Positions 38,183 through 46,894 of a DNA stretch of 64,000 nucleotides are shown here, one piece after another; the stretch's first letter is position 1; each line of letters opens with the position of its first letter. The DNA is from Flavobacterium circumlabens. GTDB lineage: Bacteria; Bacteroidota; Bacteroidia; Flavobacteriales; Flavobacteriaceae. Position numbers and translations under genes: made by a program. Location of the stretch: contig NZ_SLWA01000002.1 in the NCBI RefSeq assembly GCF_004345565.1, forward strand, positions 124,001 through 188,000, in the 5' to 3' direction. Under the pieces are notes generated by a model, which was not told the DNA's origin, did no database searches, and saw only the letters and a list, made by a program, of their open reading frames with translations.

Positions 38183-39859
38183 ATGAAGAAATATAAAATC
38201 AAATATGCAAGGCTGGCTTTTGTTTTAGGACTTATTTTTGTGAGTTTAACCTCTTGTGAAAATGAGGTTGGACCTACTTTAGCTGCGCAGCCGGTACAAT
38301 CAAAGCAGCAAACATCAAATGCTGATTTACTGCATGCTAAAATGATTGAAGAAGCTGTAAAAGGTGGTTTGGAATCAGTAAATAACAGTATTACAGTAAA
38401 TCCAAAAACGGCAAGACCTGTAGCTACTAATTTTTTAAATACCAGAGTGCTAATTAATGGTTCTATTGTAGGATATGGAGTAACAGGCTATCAGCAATCC
38501 TACATATCACCAGGTGGAAACTTCATGACACCGGTAGCTGAATTATTAAGAAGATTTGAATATACCGTTTCTTTTAGTAATAATATTCTAACGGCTATTC
38601 GCAAGGCGGATAATACTTTTGGTGCGCAAAGAATTGATCTTACTGTTGGCAGTACAAACGTATCTTATATAACTTCATCCGGTCAGGGAGCGAATTTACT
38701 TTTACCAGAAACAGCTATCAATTCTGATGGTGCAGTGTTTGCACCTGCAAGACTTATAGCGCTTTTGGCAGGTGCCGCTACTGCTGAGTTTGATGCTGAT
38801 ACTACGACATTGCAGACTTACTACTATGAAGTGAATGATTTTGGTATTTATTTTTACGGTATACAGCAGAACTCTTCTAATGACGCAGTTGGCTGTCAGA
38901 AATATATTCCCGGAGAACCCAACCCGTTTTTTGTAGCGACCAGAAAAACATTAATTTATGCCCATGGATATCAACCGGGATCTATTAGTGGTTTTAAAAG
39001 AGAAGGATTTTTGTTTAATCAGGCTGAAAGCGGTAATCAGAATGTTCAGAATTACTGGAAACTCAATTCTGAAAGCGAAAATTGGAACGTGGGAATATTT
39101 CATTGGATACAACTCGCTGATGATAATGGGCTTCCTCCTTTAACCGAGGAAAAGAAAATCTATGATGCCAATTCCAGTGGCATTGGTATGAGATGGAGAA
39201 AATCAAATAATACTTTCAGTACGAGAGGTAATTCCTCTTTAAGCGTTTTACAACTTTACCGTCAGGAGTATCAAAAGATAACTGCCGTAGTATCTAATGC
39301 CACTGAATTACGACTAATAGGAAATTCATTAGGAGGTAACCTTACCATGGCTATGTTACGTGAGGTAGCAATTAATGGGGCAAGATTGCCTAACAGGGTA
39401 ACGTTGATGGATCCCTATTGGAATCCTGGTTTAGTAAAATCAGGATCCTTTAATTTACCTACTAATTTTGTGACCCCAAACTCTAGTCCAGATACTAGAT
39501 ATGTAGGCAAAGATGCGGCAGTGAGACTAAATAACGCGGGTATTGCAATTGAGTATTTTGTTTCCAGTGCAGCAGGTCAGGATGGTTATAATCGTGGGGT
39601 AGCTTTCATTGCACAATATACGAATCTTCTACCTTTTTACACTAATGATATTGCGGCAAAGCATACACAGCCTACACGCGTATATATGTGGTCCAAAGGA
39701 CTAGGATTTCCTGCTGTTGGTCCACATCCGAATAAAGATAATTTATCTGTAAGGCAAAATATGAATACAGATAATTATTTTTCTCAGAATTCACAGTCCA
39801 GCGCATTTACTGCTGGACCTGGTGATGATACCTATACTCTTGCATTTGGCAAGCCATAA
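38183..39859 (+). CDS. Lipoprotein with stalk domain and alpha/beta-hydrolase domain
   Basis: 558 residues. Lipoprotein signal with Cys25 (SLTSCENE). Residues about 85-215 repeat the copper-amine-oxidase N-terminal/stalk pattern (TRVLINGSIVGYGVTGYQQSY, FMTPVAELLRRFEYTVSF, NNILTAIRKADN, VFAPARLIALLAGA), usually used to hold proteins to glycan or wall. Residues about 255-550 look like an alpha/beta-hydrolase: strand LIYAHGYQPGSISG (HG oxyanion region), nucleophile elbow GNSLGGN (Ser382), and LMDPYWN as the acid strand; a late H (AKHTQPTRVYM) could be the catalytic His. Most likely an esterase/lipase-like enzyme on the cell surface. The domain pair is unusual for Bacteroidota. Confidence 0.65.
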   Translation: MKKYKIKYARLAFVLGLIFVSLTSCENEVGPTLAAQPVQSKQQTSNADLLHAKMIEEAVKGGLESVNNSITVNPKTARPVATNFLNTRVLINGSIVGYGVTGYQQSYISPGGNFMTPVAELLRRFEYTVSFSNNILTAIRKADNTFGAQRIDLTVGSTNVSYITSSGQGANLLLPETAINSDGAVFAPARLIALLAGAATAEFDADTTTLQTYYYEVNDFGIYFYGIQQNSSNDAVGCQKYIPGEPNPFFVATRKTLIYAHGYQPGSISGFKREGFLFNQAESGNQNVQNYWKLNSESENWNVGIFHWIQLADDNGLPPLTEEKKIYDANSSGIGMRWRKSNNTFSTRGNSSLSVLQLYRQEYQKITAVVSNATELRLIGNSLGGNLTMAMLREVAINGARLPNRVTLMDPYWNPGLVKSGSFNLPTNFVTPNSSPDTRYVGKDAAVRLNNAGIAIEYFVSSAAGQDGYNRGVAFIAQYTNLLPFYTNDIAAKHTQPTRVYMWSKGLGFPAVGPHPNKDNLSVRQNMNTDNYFSQNSQSSAFTAGPGDDTYTLAFGKP

Positions 39860-39960
39860 AATTGTTTACAGCAGAAAAGTTGGGAGCAATTTACAGATAG
39901 TTCCACAGCTCAAGTAAGGTGTAAATAAATTAAGAGGAAACTTGAATTAATAAATTTATA

Positions 39961-39986
39961 AGAGGGTTGATTTATCAACTCTCTTT
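39961..39986 (+). terminator. Terminator after the stalk-domain hydrolase
   Basis: AGAGGGTTGA (39961-39970) pairs with TCAACTCTCT (about 39974-39983) with one mismatch and is followed by four T. Confidence 0.8.
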
Positions 39987-40175
39987 TGATGGACTACTTG
40001 TGAATTATTTCGTTAGTAATTCTGATATATTTCATCTATATTTTTTTTTTAACCTATTCAGCGTTCATTCAGAAAATTAAAGAATGCTCTTTAGAATATT
40101 TTGTTCTTGATTTTTCAACTAAAATAATTTATGAATCGAAAATTTTAAAAAAAATGCTTGCTGAATGAATATAAG

Positions 40176-40538
40176 TCAATTACATTTTTCAACTTCATTT
40201 TTGAGGAAAGCAATTTGTATTTTAACTTCTTTCAGCTCTTTTATCTTGGTTTCTATTTGCACTAATTTTCGGCTTAAAATTTCTAATTTTTCTGGCTTAC
40301 TGATTTGTTTACCATACCAGGCGTCAATAATTTCTTTTATTTCAGATAATGTAAAGCCAGCAGATTTCGCATCTCTTATCAAACTTAATTTTTTAATTAC
40401 TTCTTCATCATAATAGGTATAATTATTACTTTTTACATCTTCTTTTTTCTTTCCTGTAAACAGTCCGGATTTTTCATAAAATCGTATTGTTGGTATAGGA
40501 ATTCCTGTTTCTTTGGAAAGTTGATTTATTAATTTCAT
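40176..40538 (-). CDS. MerR family transcriptional regulator
   Basis: 120 residues. N-terminal winged HTH: MKLINQLSKETGIPIPTIRFYEKSGLF, YYDEEVIKKLSLIRDAKSAGFTLSEIKEIIDAWYG, with the RFYEK motif intact, then a coiled-coil dimer helix (about 85-120, KLVQIETKIKELKEVKIQIAFLKNEVEKCN). No cysteine cluster for metal sensing except a terminal Cys, so it is more like the CueR-derived family that senses small molecules. It is divergent from the SDR gene with 105 bp between. A decayed paralogue lies at 3207-3574. Confidence 0.92.
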   Translation of the reverse strand: MKLINQLSKETGIPIPTIRFYEKSGLFTGKKKEDVKSNNYTYYDEEVIKKLSLIRDAKSAGFTLSEIKEIIDAWYGKQISKPEKLEILSRKLVQIETKIKELKEVKIQIAFLKNEVEKCN

Positions 40539-40572
40539 ACTTGTTAATTTTATGTTAATTTAAATAGTATAG

Positions 40573-40594
40573 ACTATGCTTCATACTTTATAGT
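40573..40594. promoter_or_regulatory. Candidate MerR operator in the MerR/SDR divergent promoter
   Basis: ACTAT (40573-40577) and ATAGT (40590-40594) are inverted repeats around GCTTCATACTTT. The segment ACTATxCTTCATACTTTA is conserved in the decayed copy (complement of about 3157-3176), although most other intergenic sequence has diverged, which supports a binding site. Confidence 0.6.
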
Positions 40595-40643
40595 TGCAAA
40601 AATAATATTTACTTTCGCATTTCAAATAATAAATGAATAATAA

Positions 40644-41459
40644 ATGAGTAAAACGATATTAATCACGGGAGCTTCAACAGGCATAGGTAAACTTACTGCT
40701 ATATATTTTTCTCAAAAGGGATGGAATGTTTCTGCAACGATGAGGACAATAGAGAAAGGGCAAGATTTATTAAAGTATCCTAATTTAAAAATATTTAGAT
40801 TAGATGTAACGGACGATAATAGTATAAGACAAGCCATAGACAGCACTATTTTGGCATTTGGTCAGATTGATGTGTTATTTAATAACGCAGGATACGCCTT
40901 AGTTGGAGCGTTTGAAGCTATGGGTCAGGAACAAATTAAAAAGCAGTTTGACACCAATGTTTTTGGAGTAATGAATGTAACAAAGGCTATTTTACCTCAT
41001 TTTAGAGGTAATAAAAAAGGAACAATCATCAATACAACTTCTATGGGCGGTTTGATTACTTTTCCACTATACAGTGTTTATCATAGTACAAAATGGGCTT
41101 TAGAAGGTTTTACGGAAAGTTTACAATTTGAATTAAAGCCATTCAATATCAGAATGAAAAATATTGAGCCAGGTGCTATTAGAACCGAATTTGAAAATGC
41201 AATTGATTATTTTTCAACAAGTGAATATGACAATTATACAAGTCGCGCACACCAGAATATGCTTGATAATTACAAAACTGCTCCAACTGCGGAGATAGTT
41301 GCTAAAAAAGTATGGCATGCTGCAAACGATACTTCTTACCGTTTGCGTTATGCAGTTGGTGGACAGGGACCTCTTTTATTATTTATGCGCTGGCTACTCC
41401 CGCTTTCTTGGTTTACAAAAATAGTAACTAGTGCGGTTGAAAAAGGTATAAAACAGTAA
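40644..41459 (+). CDS. Short-chain dehydrogenase/reductase (SDR)
   Basis: 271 residues, cytoplasmic, classical SDR length. Cofactor motif TGASTGIGKLTA (TGxxxGxG), NNAGYALVGAFE, and the catalytic Ser-Tyr-Lys: INTTSMGGL with YSVYHSTKWALEGF (YxxxK). Gly-rich motif with an Arg/Lys pattern after beta2 (ATMRT) suggests NADP. Substrate unknown. Divergent from MerR, so probably induced by the MerR ligand. The following SRPBCC and reductase genes lie behind a terminator. Confidence 0.92.
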   Translation: MSKTILITGASTGIGKLTAIYFSQKGWNVSATMRTIEKGQDLLKYPNLKIFRLDVTDDNSIRQAIDSTILAFGQIDVLFNNAGYALVGAFEAMGQEQIKKQFDTNVFGVMNVTKAILPHFRGNKKGTIINTTSMGGLITFPLYSVYHSTKWALEGFTESLQFELKPFNIRMKNIEPGAIRTEFENAIDYFSTSEYDNYTSRAHQNMLDNYKTAPTAEIVAKKVWHAANDTSYRLRYAVGGQGPLLLFMRWLLPLSWFTKIVTSAVEKGIKQ

Positions 41460-41573
41460 AACCTAAGCCAGACAGCTGAGTACTTGTGGAAATGAGTGAC
41501 AAAGACCTCTCATTCCTTTTGGTCTGAAATAGTAGTATAAATTTTTAGTTTTTATTTTGTTTAGTTTTTTTGA

Positions 41574-41619
41574 GGGTAAGCTCATTTTTTTGCCAAAAAA
41601 AATGAGTGAACCCTTTTTT
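41574..41619 (+). terminator. Terminator after SDR
   Basis: GGGTAAGCTCATTTTTTT (41574-41591) and the reverse complement-like AAAAAAAATGAGTGAACCC (41595-41613) form a long stem broken only by a small internal bulge, then six T. Confidence 0.85.
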
Positions 41620-41718
41620 AGGTGCTTTACGAGTTATTCTTTGTTTTTAAAACTGCTAAAGGTTTTAGACAATGTTTAATGGGAACCTATTACTTATTTA
41701 ACAATTAATAAAAAAGTC

Positions 41719-42141
41719 ATGAAACAATATCATACCTGTATAATTATTCAAGCACCAGTTGATAATGTTTGGAAGTCGTTAATAAATTTTAAATCATATC
41801 CTGAGTGGAATCCAATTGTTGGTAAATTAGAAGGAGATATGATAGAAGGTAATAAAATAACAACTTTTATTATTCCATTAAAAAAAACATTCCATCCGAT
41901 TTTGATTTCTTATAAAATTAATAAGGAAATTGTGTGGCAAGGAGTGCAAGGAGCAAAAAAAATATTGGCTGGAAAACATTATTACAAATTAGTAAAATTG
42001 AACGAAAGAGAAACAAAATTATATCACGGCGAATTTTTTACGGGTTTATTTTCTTATTTCATTTCAAAGAAAATGATTAAAAAAATGGAAGATGCCTTTG
42101 TTAGTCATAATAAAATTTTAAAAAAAAAGAATAGAAAATGA
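41719..42141 (+). CDS. SRPBCC (START-like) family protein
   Basis: 140 residues. Opening YHTCIIIQAPVDNVWKSLINFKSYPEWNPIVGKLEGD is the typical helix-grip start (I.ap...vw..l.df..yp.WnP), and KLVKLNERETKLYHGEFFTGLFSYF with the C-terminal helix KKMIKKMEDAFVSHNKILKKK completes the cavity lid. Proteins of this group bind hydrophobic ligands such as lipids, polyketides or hormones. The stop overlaps the next ATG (42138), so it is coupled with the reductase. Confidence 0.85.
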   Translation: MKQYHTCIIIQAPVDNVWKSLINFKSYPEWNPIVGKLEGDMIEGNKITTFIIPLKKTFHPILISYKINKEIVWQGVQGAKKILAGKHYYKLVKLNERETKLYHGEFFTGLFSYFISKKMIKKMEDAFVSHNKILKKKNRK

Positions 42142-43142
42142 AAGATAAAATATTAATATATGGAGCTGCTGGATATATGGGAAGGCTATTTACTCAACAT
42201 ACTGTTCTGCACAAATTACCTATTATACTAGGTGGGAGATCTACATTTAAAACAGATATGGAATACCGGATTTTTTCTTTGGATCATCCAGTAAATGTTT
42301 GTGATAATTTGCATGATATTTTAGTTGTAGTGAATTTAGCAGGTCCTTTTGCTAATACTAATAAGACTTTGGTAGAAGCTTGTATCTCTACTAAAACCCA
42401 TTATATTGATATTTCCGGAGAGGTTACTGAAATGAAAGCTGTTTTTGAATTTCATGAAAGGGCAGTAAAAGCAGGAATTATGTTAATGCCAGGGGCCGGC
42501 TTTGGTGTAGTGCCTACAGATATCGTGGCTAATCTTGCCAAAAATAAAATGCCCACTGCCAACCAATTAAAGATAGCTTACAGTACTGAGGGAAGTGTGT
42601 CAAGAGGTACGCTAAAAACTGTTTTGAAAGATATCAATAAAGAAGGAGTAGTTCTAAAAGATGGAAAATTTGCAAAAAAAATGCCAGCTGCAACTGTTTT
42701 TTCTTTTAAAGTTTTAGGGAAAAACAAAGTAGTCGTCTACAACCCATGGAGAGCGGATTTGTTTACTGCTCAACTTTCAACCGGCATTCAAAACATTGAA
42801 ACGTACTCCAATTTTCCGGGTATTATCGTTAAAATGATGCAGGGAAAGATGCTCTGGATTCGTGATTTTATATTAAAAAGACTAATAAAGGCTTTACCAG
42901 ATGGCCCTTCAATGAAACAATTACAGAAAGGCAAAACTTTTTGCTTTGCTGAGATCAAAAATGAAAACGGTGAAAAAACCTCCGTGACATTAATTGGGCC
43001 TGAAGCTTATTTATTTACAGCCTTGACACTTATTGAAATCAGTAAAAGGATACTTCAGAATGATTTAAAGATTGGTTTTCAAACTCCAAATATTTATGGA
43101 TTTGACCTTATTAAGAATATAGAGAACGTAAAATTATTATAA
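42138..43142 (+). CDS. Saccharopine dehydrogenase-like NADP-binding reductase (trans-acting enoyl reductase type)
   Basis: 334 residues. N-terminal Rossmann fold ILIYGAAGYMGRLFTQHTV, VNLAGPFANTNKTLVEACISTKTHYIDISGEVTEMKAVFEFHE is the most typical stretch of this family, followed by GAGFGVVPTDIVANL. Related proteins work as trans-acting enoyl reductases on polyketide lipids or as hydride-transfer enzymes of unknown substrate. Overlap of 4 bp with the SRPBCC gene suggests the pair acts on one hydrophobic substrate. No other lipid genes nearby. Confidence 0.85.
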   Translation: MKDKILIYGAAGYMGRLFTQHTVLHKLPIILGGRSTFKTDMEYRIFSLDHPVNVCDNLHDILVVVNLAGPFANTNKTLVEACISTKTHYIDISGEVTEMKAVFEFHERAVKAGIMLMPGAGFGVVPTDIVANLAKNKMPTANQLKIAYSTEGSVSRGTLKTVLKDINKEGVVLKDGKFAKKMPAATVFSFKVLGKNKVVVYNPWRADLFTAQLSTGIQNIETYSNFPGIIVKMMQGKMLWIRDFILKRLIKALPDGPSMKQLQKGKTFCFAEIKNENGEKTSVTLIGPEAYLFTALTLIEISKRILQNDLKIGFQTPNIYGFDLIKNIENVKLL

Positions 43143-43318
43143 TTAATTTTTTATAGGAAGCGACGAACTACTAATGGAAATTAAATAAGAGTCATTTTAT
43201 GTGTAAAGATCTAAATCTTAAGATGATTTAAGTTAAAGAGTTGCAAGTGTTGAAGAATGTTAAATAAGGTGTGGTTTAGCTCCAAGTATTTTTTTTTAAG
43301 GACAATTTACCTGTAGAA

Positions 43319-43349
43319 AACTATAGTGCTAACGTTTGAGATATGAAAA
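43319..43349. promoter_or_regulatory. Second copy of the PUL 1 LacI-type operator
   Basis: Matches 15051-15080 with four differences over 30 bp: the shared core is ATAGTGC, then AACGTTTGAGATA, then AAAA. It has no obvious nearby gene start on either strand. See findings. Confidence 0.6.
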
Positions 43350-43532
43350 GCACGCAATCAACTTTTTTTGATAGTGTTTGAATGTGTCAGAAATCCTACA
43401 TTTATAGCATCGTTTTAAAAGTAAAGGTTAAAAAAAACTAATATTCAGATTTTAGCACATATAGAAATAGAATTTACAAATTCTTTAAACCCTATGAAAA
43501 TCAAGATGGTATAATGTTGAGCGATAAAACTT

Positions 43533-43564
43533 AAAAAGAGGGGTCATTTGATCTCTCTTTTTTT
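43533..43564 (+). terminator. Hairpin resembling a terminator in the gap
   Basis: AAAAAGAG (43533-43540) pairs with CTCTTTTT (43554-43561) with GATC-type pairing inside, followed by T. It could close a transcript now lost. Confidence 0.5.
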
Positions 43565-43805
43565 GTATAAGACACCAGAAGTGTTTAAAGGACTGTTAGG
43601 ATACAATATTATTTGACCGGATAAATAGAGCAAAATATTGATTGTCGAAATTTTATAAAAAAAAAACAATATTAAAAGTACTCTGTTATTAATATTCGGT
43701 TGTATACTATAGAAGTAGAAAACATGAGAAAATTCGAGTAATCTGATTTCTTTATTTTACACTAACTTAATATTTCTATTATCTCTAATTTATCACAAAC
43801 ACAAC

Positions 43806-43988
43806 TTGAAGACTTTGATCGCGACACTTAATAAATACAATCAGGTTTGGGGAGCCGAAAATGTTTTTGTAACAGATGGGACTTGTATGACCTCGGATTC
43901 CTGCCAAACTCCCTCACTGACTTATATGGCACTAATAGCCAGAGCAGCATATTATGCTGCAGAAGAACTCAAAAAAAATGACTTATAA
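43806..43988 (+). pseudogene. C-terminal stump of a GMC oxidoreductase
   Basis: About 60 codons: LNKYNQVWGAENVFVTDGTCMTSDSCQTPSLTYMALIARAAYYAAEELKK. This is the C-terminal end of GMC-family dehydrogenases (NVFVTDGSxMTS..xNPSLTYMALTARAA); the FAD-binding part and catalytic His region are missing. The stop overlaps the start region of the transporter gene. In intact operons this flavin subunit pairs with the subunit-3 protein encoded at 45207 to oxidise sugars at C3; here it cannot. Confidence 0.92.
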
Positions 43989-43992
43989 TAAT

Positions 43993-45210
43993 ATGAAGGG
44001 ATTAATTAGATTGCAATTCTCAATGATGATGTTCCTTGAATTTTTTATTTGGGGTATGTGGTATGTTACTATGGGTACCTATCTTTCAACAATATTAAAA
44101 GCTACTGGTTTACAAATAGGAGCAGCTTATGGTATGATGGCTATTGCGACCATTATTTCACCATTACTGATAGGGATTGTAGCTGATAAATTCATTTCCC
44201 CAAAAAAAATGTTCATTTTGCTTCATTTATTTGGAAGTGGTGTTTTGTTAATTATTTCGAAGGTAACAGATAGTAGTATCTTTAATTGGGTGTTATTATT
44301 GTATGCCTTATTGTACGCTCCAACCTTAGCTTTATCAAGTAGTTTAACTTTTGCCCAATTAGACGGAAATGAGGAATTATTTCCGGGTTTGCGTGTTTTT
44401 GGAACATTAGGCTGGATAATTGCAGGTATCAGTATCGATCAATTTTTTGGAAATCAAATTTCTTTATCTTCGACTTTTGCTGTTGCTGGTATTGCTTCTA
44501 TTGTTTTAGCGGTTTGGACTATATTTTTACCAGAAGTGAGACAGGAAATAGTTGAAAATAAAACTTCAACTTTGTCACTGTATAATTCAGGTGCTTTTAG
44601 CTTATTTAAAAACAGATCTTTCTCTGTTTTTTTTATTGCTTCGGCTCTGATCGCAATTCCCTTATCTTTTTATTATAGTCTTACCAATCAATTTTTAAAT
44701 GAAATTGGAGTTGTTGACGCGGCGAGCAAAATGACAGGAGGACAATTTTCGGAAGCATTTTTTATACTTGCAATTCCGTTCTTTTTGAAAAAATGGGGAA
44801 TAAAATGGATGATTGTGGCAGGTATGATTGCTTGGATTATTCGTTTTGCATTTTTTTATTTTGGAGACGCAAGTACAAACAGCTGGATGCTAATTGTTTC
44901 AATTTTACTGCATGGTTTGTGCTATGATTTCTTTTTTGTGGCAGGGCAGATGTACACAGATTCTATGGCCAAACCTGAAAATAGAAATGCTGCACAAGCT
45001 ATGATTACAATGTCAACTTACGGTGTTGGCATGTGGATAGGTAGTATTTTATCAGGATTGGTTGCCAATCAAAATACAATTAATACAACAGAGCATCTAT
45101 GGAACAGAATTTGGATTGTTCCAGCAATGATTACAATTGTAGTTTTATTTTTATTTATAACTTTTTTTAAAGCAGATAAGAAAACAAAACCTAAAGAGAT
45201 TGACATATGA
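43993..45210 (+). CDS. MFS transporter of the nucleoside:H+ symporter (NupG-like) group
   Basis: 405 residues with 12 hydrophobic segments. I use ATG 43993, giving MKGLIRLQFSMMMFLEFFIWGMWYVTMGTYLS, the conserved N-terminus of the family; an ATG at 43978 that overlaps the upstream stop is also possible. Further landmarks: DKFISPKKMF loop, FAQLDGNEELFPGLRVFGTLGWI and FVAGQMYTDSMAKPENRNAAQAMI. In Bacteroidota such transporters in GMC operons probably carry glycosides or 3-keto-sugars. Overlaps the next gene by 4 bp (45207). Confidence 0.9.
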   Translation: MKGLIRLQFSMMMFLEFFIWGMWYVTMGTYLSTILKATGLQIGAAYGMMAIATIISPLLIGIVADKFISPKKMFILLHLFGSGVLLIISKVTDSSIFNWVLLLYALLYAPTLALSSSLTFAQLDGNEELFPGLRVFGTLGWIIAGISIDQFFGNQISLSSTFAVAGIASIVLAVWTIFLPEVRQEIVENKTSTLSLYNSGAFSLFKNRSFSVFFIASALIAIPLSFYYSLTNQFLNEIGVVDAASKMTGGQFSEAFFILAIPFFLKKWGIKWMIVAGMIAWIIRFAFFYFGDASTNSWMLIVSILLHGLCYDFFFVAGQMYTDSMAKPENRNAAQAMITMSTYGVGMWIGSILSGLVANQNTINTTEHLWNRIWIVPAMITIVVLFLFITFFKADKKTKPKEIDI

Positions 45211-45779
45211 AAAGAAGAGAAGCAATAAAAAATCTGATGCTTTTTACAGGAGGGACTATTTTATTTTCCGCTGGTTTATTGGCAGGATGTAATTCACCAG
45301 CAGGAAGAACCTTTATCTCAAAACAAGACATTTACTTTTTGGATGAAATTGGTGAAACTATTATCCCTACTACAGCTAGATGTGGAGGAGCAAAAGCTGC
45401 TAAAATTGGTTTGTATATGAAAATGATGGTAAACAAATGTATTACTAATGAGGAAAGACTGATTTTTTTAGAAGGATTAAAAAAAATTGAAGATGCTGCT
45501 ATTGAAAAGTATAGAGTTGAATTTTTATCTATGAATTCTGACCAGAAGAAAGAGCTTTTTTTAAATATTCAGTTGGAAGCTGAAAAATATAAAAAAGATA
45601 ATAAGAGTAAGCCCTCAGCACCTGTCCATTATTTTCAATTGTTGAAAGATTTAATAGTAAAAGGTTATTTCACTTCCGAAATAGGAGCTACTGAGGCACG
45701 TCGTTATGAAGCCATACCAACGAGATATATTGGATGTATAAATTATAAAAAAGGGGATAGGGTGTGGGCTACAAGTTAA
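45207..45779 (+). CDS. Gluconate 2-dehydrogenase subunit 3 family protein
   Basis: 190 residues. Twin-arginine-like or lipoprotein leader (MKRREAIKNLMLFTGGTILFSAGLLAGC) is characteristic: the conserved KRREA plus a hydrophobic stretch. The body has FLDEIGETIIPTT, the signature of this small subunit, and ends at RYIGCINYKKGDRVWATS. It assists export and assembly of GMC flavoprotein partners in the periplasm. Its usual catalytic partner is reduced to a stump just upstream, so it is now an orphan unless a partner lies elsewhere. Confidence 0.9.
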   Translation: MKRREAIKNLMLFTGGTILFSAGLLAGCNSPAGRTFISKQDIYFLDEIGETIIPTTARCGGAKAAKIGLYMKMMVNKCITNEERLIFLEGLKKIEDAAIEKYRVEFLSMNSDQKKELFLNIQLEAEKYKKDNKSKPSAPVHYFQLLKDLIVKGYFTSEIGATEARRYEAIPTRYIGCINYKKGDRVWATS

Positions 45780-45906
45780 TGTTTTGCTTTCATAATAAAT
45801 ATTGAGTACTATATTTTGAAACTATTTTTTCAAATATTCTTCACTTGATCAGGATAGTAAAGAGATAAAAAAAATAGGCCAATAATTAAATTTAAAATAC
45901 AATTTT

Positions 45907-46731
45907 ATGCAAATTAAATTTTTTTGTCCACGCTGGGGTTCGGAGTCACTTTCATGGGTTGATTTCTGTTCAAAAGTAAAAAAGGCTGGATATGATGGTG
46001 TGGAATCTCCTGTTTCTTTGGATGAGCAGGAAAAAAAGGAAATGAAAACTGCCTTGGATAAATATGAGCTGTTGTTTATAGGACAATATTATCAGTCTTT
46101 TAACAGCGATTTAGAGATTCATAAAACTGAATTCAAGAAACATCTATACAATATATTAGAATTAGATCCTTTGCTGATAGATTCTCAAACGGGTAAAGAT
46201 TATTTTACTGCAGAACAGAATAGAGAGCTTTTTGAATTAGCTTCATTTATATCTAAAGAGTCCGATGTAATTATAGCTCATGAAACACATAGAAATAAAG
46301 CTCTTTTTGCAGCTCATATAGCTATGGAATTATTAAATCAAAATCCTGATGTGCTTATTACTGCTGATTTTTCTCATTGGTGTAATGTTTCTGAAAGTTT
46401 ATTGGAGCAGCAAGAAACTGCTTTGAAAACTGCCATCGAAAGAACTGTGCATATTCATTCAAGAGTAGGGCATTCCCAAGCAGCACAAGTCTCTGACCCA
46501 AGAGCGAAAGCATGGACAAATGAACTGGAAACGCACTTAAATTGGTGGGATCAAATTATTGTAAAAAGAGCCGCTTCAAAAGCTAATTTATTAACCATTA
46601 CCCCCGAATTTGGGCCTTATCCTTATATGCCGGCTCTTCCATTTACTGATATGCCAATTGCCAATCAATGGGATATTAATCTTTACATGATGAATTTATT
46701 AAAAGACAGATACAAGAAATATATATTATAG
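45907..46731 (+). CDS. Sugar phosphate isomerase/epimerase family TIM-barrel protein
   Basis: 274 residues. Follows the xylose-isomerase-like AP-endonuclease 2 fold: KKAGYDGVESPVS (strand 2), IIAHETHRNKALF (metal-ligand region His/Glu), VLITADFSHWCNVSE (Asp/His ligands), VHIHSRVGHSQAAQVSDPR (His-x-His-x-R) and LTITPEFGPYPYMP. The residues fit a divalent metal site. In related operons these enzymes isomerise or hydrolyse 3-keto-sugars after oxidation by the GMC protein. It is 127 bp after the subunit-3 gene. Confidence 0.88.
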   Translation: MQIKFFCPRWGSESLSWVDFCSKVKKAGYDGVESPVSLDEQEKKEMKTALDKYELLFIGQYYQSFNSDLEIHKTEFKKHLYNILELDPLLIDSQTGKDYFTAEQNRELFELASFISKESDVIIAHETHRNKALFAAHIAMELLNQNPDVLITADFSHWCNVSESLLEQQETALKTAIERTVHIHSRVGHSQAAQVSDPRAKAWTNELETHLNWWDQIIVKRAASKANLLTITPEFGPYPYMPALPFTDMPIANQWDINLYMMNLLKDRYKKYIL

Positions 46732-46894
46732 CCAATTAAAATTTTTAAAGTACTCCAGCTAATAATTTAACCAAATTAGATAAACGATACACAGTTGTAT
46801 TATGAAAATTAAACAGCAATTTACTTATAACTTTAAAATACTGACAACACAATCTTAAATAATTACACCCAATGGGTATTAAATAAATAGAAAA

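Larger units (their letters stand above)
43143..43805. other. 660-bp gap, probable deletion junction with an operator copy
   Basis: No gene is visible. At 43319-43349 the sequence nearly repeats the operator region 15051-15080 (26 of 30 positions equal, including GTGC and AACGTTTGAGATA). A hairpin lies at 43533-43564. The right edge is the C-terminal stump of a GMC oxidoreductase, so the original gene body and perhaps more has gone. Confidence 0.6.

Noticed and set aside
43954..43992. Longer N-terminus for the MFS transporter
   Set aside because: Those codons lie over the GMC stump in another frame; the family N-terminus begins at 43993.
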